Shown one piece after another: positions 21,016-21,180 of a stretch of 21,180 bases of DNA (the first letter of the stretch is position 1; each line of letters opens with the position of its first letter). The position numbers and the translations under genes were made by a program. Source of the DNA: Candidatus Methanolliviera sp. GoM_oil (GTDB taxonomy: Archaea; Halobacteriota; Methanoliparia; Methanoliparales; Methanoliparaceae). Where the stretch lies: contig CABGHG010000013.1 of assembly GCA_902158735.1 (NCBI GenBank), forward strand, positions 1 through 21,180, written 5' to 3'. Under the pieces are notes generated by a model. It was not told where the DNA came from and made no database searches. It saw only the letters and a program-made list of their open reading frames with translations.

Positions 21016-21180
21016 TCAGTACGTCTTTGCAAGATAAACCTTTATCTCAGTCTCTTTCCCACATATTGGGCATATTCCATCCTCTTTTTCTCCAAGTATC
21101 TCTCCAAGTATATCCGCACCAGATCTCTCTTCCATCTCCTTACCGCATCTCTCATCTCCGCACCAGCTCGCCTTTATTAT
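21016..21180 (-). CDS. proS: C-terminal end of prolyl-tRNA synthetase (partial)
   Basis: The last 54 residues of a minus-strand gene that enters from the right edge. The sequence has ASWCGDERCGKEMEE and then GICPICGKETEIKVYLAKTY, ending in a terminal tyrosine. This is the C-terminal zinc-binding domain (CGDExC and CPxCG) of archaeal/eukaryotic-type ProRS, whose final Tyr reaches the active site. Between the Cys pairs there is a short internal repeat, ILGEILGE. The catalytic domain lies outside the window. Confidence 0.85.
   Translation of the reverse strand: MIKASWCGDERCGKEMEERSGADILGEILGEKEDGICPICGKETEIKVYLAKTY

Overview
The window looks like a euryarchaeal chromosome segment. Archaeal markers are a 68-residue histone, the diphthamide enzymes Dph5 and Dph6, archaeal-type MetRS and ProRS, a DUF357 protein, a tRNA-Thr gene with no encoded CCA, and TATA-box promoters about 25 bases from starts that look leaderless. 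A clear Mmp10 homologue (radical SAM methylase of methyl-coenzyme M reductase) implies that the host has MCR. It is therefore probably a methanogen or an anaerobic methane/alkane oxidiser. An ANME-1 or Syntrophoarchaeum-like lineage is my guess, not something the sequence proves.

Layout. 1-2200 (+): the 3' end of an IS200/IS605 tnpB with its right-end hairpin, then dph5, a DUF357 gene, a TIM-barrel sugar isomerase/epimerase-like gene and tRNA-Thr(CGT). 2179-2640: a structured AT-rich gap with several hairpins and a possible 58-codon minus-strand ORF. 2645-4036 (+): a coiled-coil/DUF2325 protein, then a decayed IS630-like transposase fragment. 4033-5163 (-): a beta-decarboxylating dehydrogenase, divergent from dph6 at 5275-5958 (+).

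5989-14931 (-) is the most interesting part. Seven genes run in one direction with short gaps: a saccharopine-dehydrogenase-like oxidoreductase, a RuBisCO-like protein, a BON-domain/GlpA-like FAD dehydrogenase with a C-terminal BFD-type [2Fe-2S] site, an NAD/FAD oxidoreductase, a DUF1667 Cys protein, a membrane M28 peptidase and a FGGY sugar kinase. The RuBisCO-like protein keeps the carbamylated-Lys/Asp/Glu metal site and the residues of one phosphate pocket, but has lost Lys177, Arg295, His298 and His327 (spinach numbering). It should therefore not be a CO2-fixing RuBisCO and probably handles a monophosphorylated substrate. Together with a sugar kinase and a GlpA-type three-gene redox module, this suggests an uncharacterised phosphosugar/polyol pathway.

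15003-17605: metG (-), divergent from the histone gene (+), which has a strong promoter with an adjacent dyad and a (TTTTTTTA)x3 terminator; then two small unknown genes (-). 17758-20520 (-): mmp10 and a polytopic ABC-2-like permease. 20754-21002 (+): a small AtpZ/AtpI-like membrane protein. 21016-21180 (-): the 3' end of proS, cut by the window edge.
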